DNA from: Limimaricola cinnabarinus LL-001
GTDB lineage: Bacteria; Pseudomonadota; Alphaproteobacteria; Rhodobacterales; Rhodobacteraceae
Length of the DNA stretch: 38,662 nucleotides
Direction: 5' to 3'
NCBI RefSeq assembly: GCF_000466965.1
Contig: NZ_BATB01000036.1
Coordinates: 1-38,662 of the forward strand
Part shown: piece after piece, positions 35,678 through 38,662 of the stretch
How the letters are laid out: each line of letters begins with the position of its first letter
Numbering within the stretch: the first letter of the stretch is position 1
Program-made: the position numbers and the translations under genes
The notes under the pieces: generated by a model
Told to the model about the DNA's origin: nothing
Database searches by the model: none
What the model saw: only the letters and a program-made list of their open reading frames with translations

Positions 35678-36602
35678 TCAGGGACAGACCGCGCGGGCCG
35701 AGACCAGAAGCTCGGCCCCCGCATCGCGCAAAAGCGCTACCAGCGGCGCGGCCCAGGCGTCGTCGCCGCCGCGCCTGCGCAGCAGCGCCAGCGTGCGGGC
35801 GGGCTCGCGCCGCGAACCGCATCAGCGCCAGCCCCGGCGCCGCCGCCGTCTCGGCCCTGAGCGCGATTTCGGGCAGCAGCGTCAGCCCGAAGCCCTCGGC
35901 CACCAGCCCCGAAAGGGTCGCCAGCGACGAGGCCCCGAGATCGACGCGCCCCCGCCCGCGCAAGCCGCAGACCTCCAGCGCCTGATCCGCGAGGCAATGC
36001 CCCTCGTCGAGCAAAAGCAGCTGATCCGGCGCCAGCGTCGTCGGGCGCAAGGCCTCGGCGCTCCCCGCCCAGTGGGAGAGCCGCGAGGCCGTCCCGGCAA
36101 GGACGAAGCGGTCCTCGATCAGCGTCTCGGCCAGCAGATCCGCCCCCGGCACCGGCAGCGCCGCCACCACCGCGTCGACGCGGCCCGCCTCCAGATCCTC
36201 GAGCAGCGCGTCGGTCTGCGCCTCGCGCACCCGGATGTCGAGCGTCAGGTCATGCGCGCGCAGCCGCGTCAGTGCCAGCGGCAGCAGATAGGGTGCTACG
36301 GTCGGGATCACCCCGAGCCGCAGTCGCCCCGTCAGCCCGCGCGACAGCCGCGCCGCACGCTCCAGATCCGCGACCTCGGCCATGATCCGCCGCGCCCGCC
36401 CCAGCACCTCGCGCCCGGCGCGGGTCAGCCGGATGCCGCGCGGCAGCCGCTCGACCAGATCGACCCCGAGGATCGTCTCGAGCTCCTTGATCTGCTGGCT
36501 CAGCGCCGGCTGCGACACGAAGACGGTTTCGGCGGCGCGGCCAAAGCCGCCGGTCTCGGCCAGCGCCACGAAGTAGCGCAACTGTTTCAGTGATGGATTC
36601 AT
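35678..36602 (-). CDS. oxyR: Peroxide-sensing regulator OxyR (frameshift near 35803-35815)
   Basis: A LysR-type activator. The helix-turn-helix lies near residues 18-40 (FGRAAETVFVSQPALSQQI). The sensing cysteines are Cys203 and Cys212 in GHCLADQALEVC, nine apart as in E. coli Cys199/Cys208, which makes the OxyR call firm. After RFAAR the frame breaks. The next frame gives EPARTLALLRRRGGDDAW and ends SARAVCP, for about 307-308 residues in total. The mismatch is one extra base or two missing in a CGCG run. As written, the tail is abnormal and long. The start at 36602 matches the family N-terminus MNPSLKQLRYFVAL. Divergent from katA. Confidence 0.88.
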
Positions 36603-36611
36603 GACAGACCG

Positions 36612-36626
36612 ATAATCTGAACTTAT
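36612..36626. promoter_or_regulatory. OxyR-type binding site between oxyR and katA
   Basis: ATAA-TCTGAAC-TTAT is an inverted repeat with a seven-base spacer, close to the OxyR half-site pattern ATAG-N7-CTAT, and it contains the LysR-type T-N11-A core. It is ten bases before the oxyR start and about 80 bases before katA, so OxyR bound here could repress itself and activate katA. A second arm pair GGCAAA/TTTGCC spans about 36627-36654. Confidence 0.75.
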
Positions 36627-36707
36627 GGCAAAGGCCAGAAAAACCGATTTTGCCTTCGCGTCCCACCAGGCCATATTGCGCCCCGAAGCCATCTTCGGAG
36701 GACAGCC

Positions 36708-38197
36708 ATGACCGACAGACCCCGCCTGACAACTTCCGCCGGCGCGCCCGTCGCGGACAACCAGAACGCCAAGACCGTCGGCCGCGCGGCCCCGTGCTCC
36801 TCGAGGACTACCAGCTGATCGAGAAGCTGGCCCATCAGAACCGCGAGCGGATCCCCGAGCGCGTCGTCCACGCCAAGGGCTGGGGCGCCTACGGCACGCT
36901 GCGCGTGACCGAGGACATCACCAAGTATTCCCGCGCCGCGGTGTTCAAGCCGGGCACCGAGACCGAAATGCTGGCCCGCTTCTCGACCGTCGCCGGCGAG
37001 CAGGGTGCGGCCGATGCCGAGCGCGACGTGCGCGGCTTCGCGCTGAAATTCTATACCGAGGAAGGCAACTGGGACCTCGTGGGCAACAACACGCCCGTGT
37101 TCTTCGTGGCCGACCCCTACAAGTTCCCGGACTTCATCCACACCCAGAAGCGCCACCCGCAGACCAACCTGCGCTCGGCCACCGCGATGTGGGATTTCTG
37201 GTCGCTCTGCCCCGAGAGCTTGCATCAGGTGACGATCCTGATGTCGGATCGCGGCCTGCCGCAGACGCCGATGCACATGAACGGCTATGGCAGCCACACC
37301 TTCTCGCTGTGGAACGATCAGGGCGAGCGGTTCTGGGTGAAGTTCCACTTCAAGACCCAGCAGGGCCACAAGCACTTTACCAATGACGAGGCCGTGCAGG
37401 TCATCGGCAAGAGCCGCGAGACCTATCAGGAGGCGCTGTTCGGCACCATCGCGGGCGGGCATTTCCCGAAATGGGACCTGTTCATCCAGGTGATGCCCGA
37501 GATGGACGCGATCGAGTTCGAGAAGAAGACCGGCTGGTCGGCCTTCGATCTCACCAAGGTCTGGCCGCATGGCGACTACCCGCTGATCAAGGTCGGCGAG
37601 ATGGAGCTGAACCGCAACGCCGAGAACTACTTCACCGAGATCGAGCAGTCGGCCTTCAACCCCTCCAACGTCGTGCCGGGCATCGGCTTCTCGCCCGACA
37701 AGATGCTGCAGGGCCGCCTGTTCTCCTACCCGGACGCGCATCGCTACCGGATCGGCACACATTACGAGAACCTCGAGGTCAACAAGCCGAAATCGCCGGT
37801 GAACCACTATCACCGCGACGGCACCATGCCGTTCGGCCTGCGCACCAACCCCGACGCCTATTACGAGCCGAACTCCTTCGGCGGGCCGGTCGAGGATCCG
37901 TCGGTGGCCGAGCCGCCGCACCGCTACGAGGGCGAGGTCGGGCGCTACGACTTCCGCTCGGAGGCGGATCACTACAGCCAGCCGCGCGCGCTGTTCAACA
38001 TGTTCGACGAGGGGCAGAAGAGCCGCCTGTTCTCGAACATCGCCACCGCGATGACCGGCGTGCCGCAGGAGATCATCGATCGCCAGCTGGCGCATTTCGA
38101 CAAGGTTGACCAAGCTTACGGCGACGGTATCCGCGAGGCGCTCAAGCATCAGAAGACCGAGAATGCCGGCGTCGACACGAGCCACGCCGCCGAGTGA
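36708..38197 (+). CDS. katA: Monofunctional heme catalase KatA (frameshift near 36785)
   Basis: Breaks down hydrogen peroxide. The start [20 protein letters not shown] lies in one frame from ATG 36708 (GGAGGA five bases upstream); from LLEDYQL on, the protein is in another. Adding one C in CGCGC near 36785 gives [17 protein letters not shown] and 496 residues, a small-subunit catalase. Key residues in the corrected numbering: His55 (VVHAKG), Asn128 (GNNTP) and heme-ligand Tyr341 ([12 protein letters not shown]). [10 protein letters not shown] and [14 protein letters not shown] are family signatures. It is divergent from oxyR with an OxyR-type site between, and is followed by a terminator. Confidence 0.9.
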
Positions 38198-38222
38198 TCG
38201 GCAGGCAGCGTTGAGAACCGGG

Positions 38223-38250
38223 ACGGCGGCGGGGAGACCCGCTGCCGTTT
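38223..38250 (+). terminator. Terminator after katA
   Basis: ACGGCGGCGGG pairs with CCCGCTGCCGT (11 pairs, one G-U) around a GAGA tetraloop and is followed by TT, 25 bases after the katA stop. A second perfect palindrome GGCCCCGCGCGGGGCC (38261-38276) lies just beyond and touches the stop of the converging gene. Confidence 0.7.
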
Positions 38251-38275
38251 CGCGTGCCTCGGCCCCGCGCGGGGC

Positions 38276-38662
38276 CTAGCCGATCATCTCGCCGCCGCCG
38301 GTGGCGTCGTAGTGGCGACGCAGACGCTCAAGCGCGATGCGCAGCACGTTCTTGCCCGAACGGGCCGACCATCCCATGCGCCGCTCGAGGCTCTCCATCC
38401 CTTCGAGATAGCAGCAGCAGCGCAGCGCCACGTCGCCAAGCCCCGGCCCCAGATCGGCCAGCGCCGCCGCCAGCCTGTCGCGTGCCCCCGACGGCGTCTG
38501 CCCCGGCCCGGTCGCGGTGTCGCAGCCGGCGGTGAGAAAGCGCGACCAGTCCTGCGTCATGCGCGGGCCGATCTGCGCCAGTTCGAAATCCTCGCGCAGC
38601 CGCTCTCCCGCCGCGACGAGGCCGCGCCCGAGAAACGGCCGCCCGTCGCGGTCGCGGCGGCG
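38276..38662 (-). CDS. DUF6456-type protein, C-terminal part (cut by window end)
   Basis: The frame is open from the right edge, so the N-terminus is missing; an internal ATG at 38560 is not the start. 128 residues are visible: PFLGRGLVAAGERLREDFELA, an ARDRLAAALADLGPGLGDVALRCCCYLEGMESLERRMGW segment (here at about 75-112), and SARSGKNVLRIALERLRRHY. This pattern is what I recall of DUF6456, alphaproteobacterial proteins that in part carry a helix-turn-helix upstream and are thought to be regulators. Function is not established. It converges on katA. Confidence 0.7.
   Translation of the reverse strand, partial: RRRDRDGRPFLGRGLVAAGERLREDFELAQIGPRMTQDWSRFLTAGCDTATGPGQTPSGARDRLAAALADLGPGLGDVALRCCCYLEGMESLERRMGWSARSGKNVLRIALERLRRHYDATGGGEMIG

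Overview
The window is about 38.7 kb of GC-rich chromosome from an alphaproteobacterium, most likely a member of the Rhodobacteraceae/Roseobacter group. This placement rests on gene content and order: dusB(nifR3)-ntrBC-ntrYX-trkAH-hfq-hflX in a row, a fused ispDF gene, a phoR-pstSCAB-phoU-phoB cluster whose PstC and PstA have long N-terminal extensions, rpsB-tsf, and an NtrC without the GAFTGA loop. No species is assigned. No tRNA, rRNA, CRISPR array, phage or defence island was seen. Almost everything is core metabolism and regulation.

Layout. 1-890 is an insertion-sequence scar: the 5' end of an IS3-family element lies next to a broken IS1595-type transposase, directly upstream of gmk. 998-2542 holds gmk, a gamma-carbonic-anhydrase-like gene and a small receiver-like hypothetical gene on the opposite strand. 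2688-10119 is the phosphate block: phoR, a Pho box, pstS, pstC, pstA, pstB, phoU, phoB. 10257-11018 is a LuxR-type regulator with no luxI in view. 11312-13040 (minus) is rpsB-tsf with promoter and terminator. 13198-17398 holds a beta-hydroxyacid dehydrogenase, a penicillin-acylase-family hydrolase, a DUF3140 protein and a VOC protein. 17538-29389 (minus) is the nitrogen/potassium/Hfq block. 29580-31736 (plus) is ispDF-pgpA-pncC. 31721-33932 holds a RatA/Coq10-like protein, a 60-residue membrane protein and two c-type cytochrome genes. 33963-38197 holds lipA and a peroxide cluster: peroxiredoxin, oxyR and, divergent from oxyR, a catalase. The right edge cuts a DUF6456-type gene.

How the genes work together. 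PhoR and PhoB with PhoU and the Pst transporter form a phosphate-sensing loop that should feed back on itself through the Pho box before pstS. NtrB/NtrC and NtrY/NtrX are two nitrogen or redox-related two-component systems, read together with dusB and upstream of the Trk potassium channel and the RNA chaperone Hfq. OxyR, catalase and peroxiredoxin form a compact peroxide response with a good OxyR-type site between oxyR and katA.

The most important caution is sequence quality. Five otherwise intact housekeeping genes (pstC, hflX twice, ispDF, oxyR, katA) are each broken by a small frameshift. In five of the six places, restoring one G or C to a G/C-rich run rebuilds the conserved protein. This looks more like a systematic base-calling error than gene decay, so these genes are annotated at full length with the shift noted. 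I did not find a clearly new biological system. The best leads are the promoter-overlapping dyad before dusB, the dyad before the orphan LuxR gene, and the repeat-rich gap between lipA and the peroxiredoxin gene.
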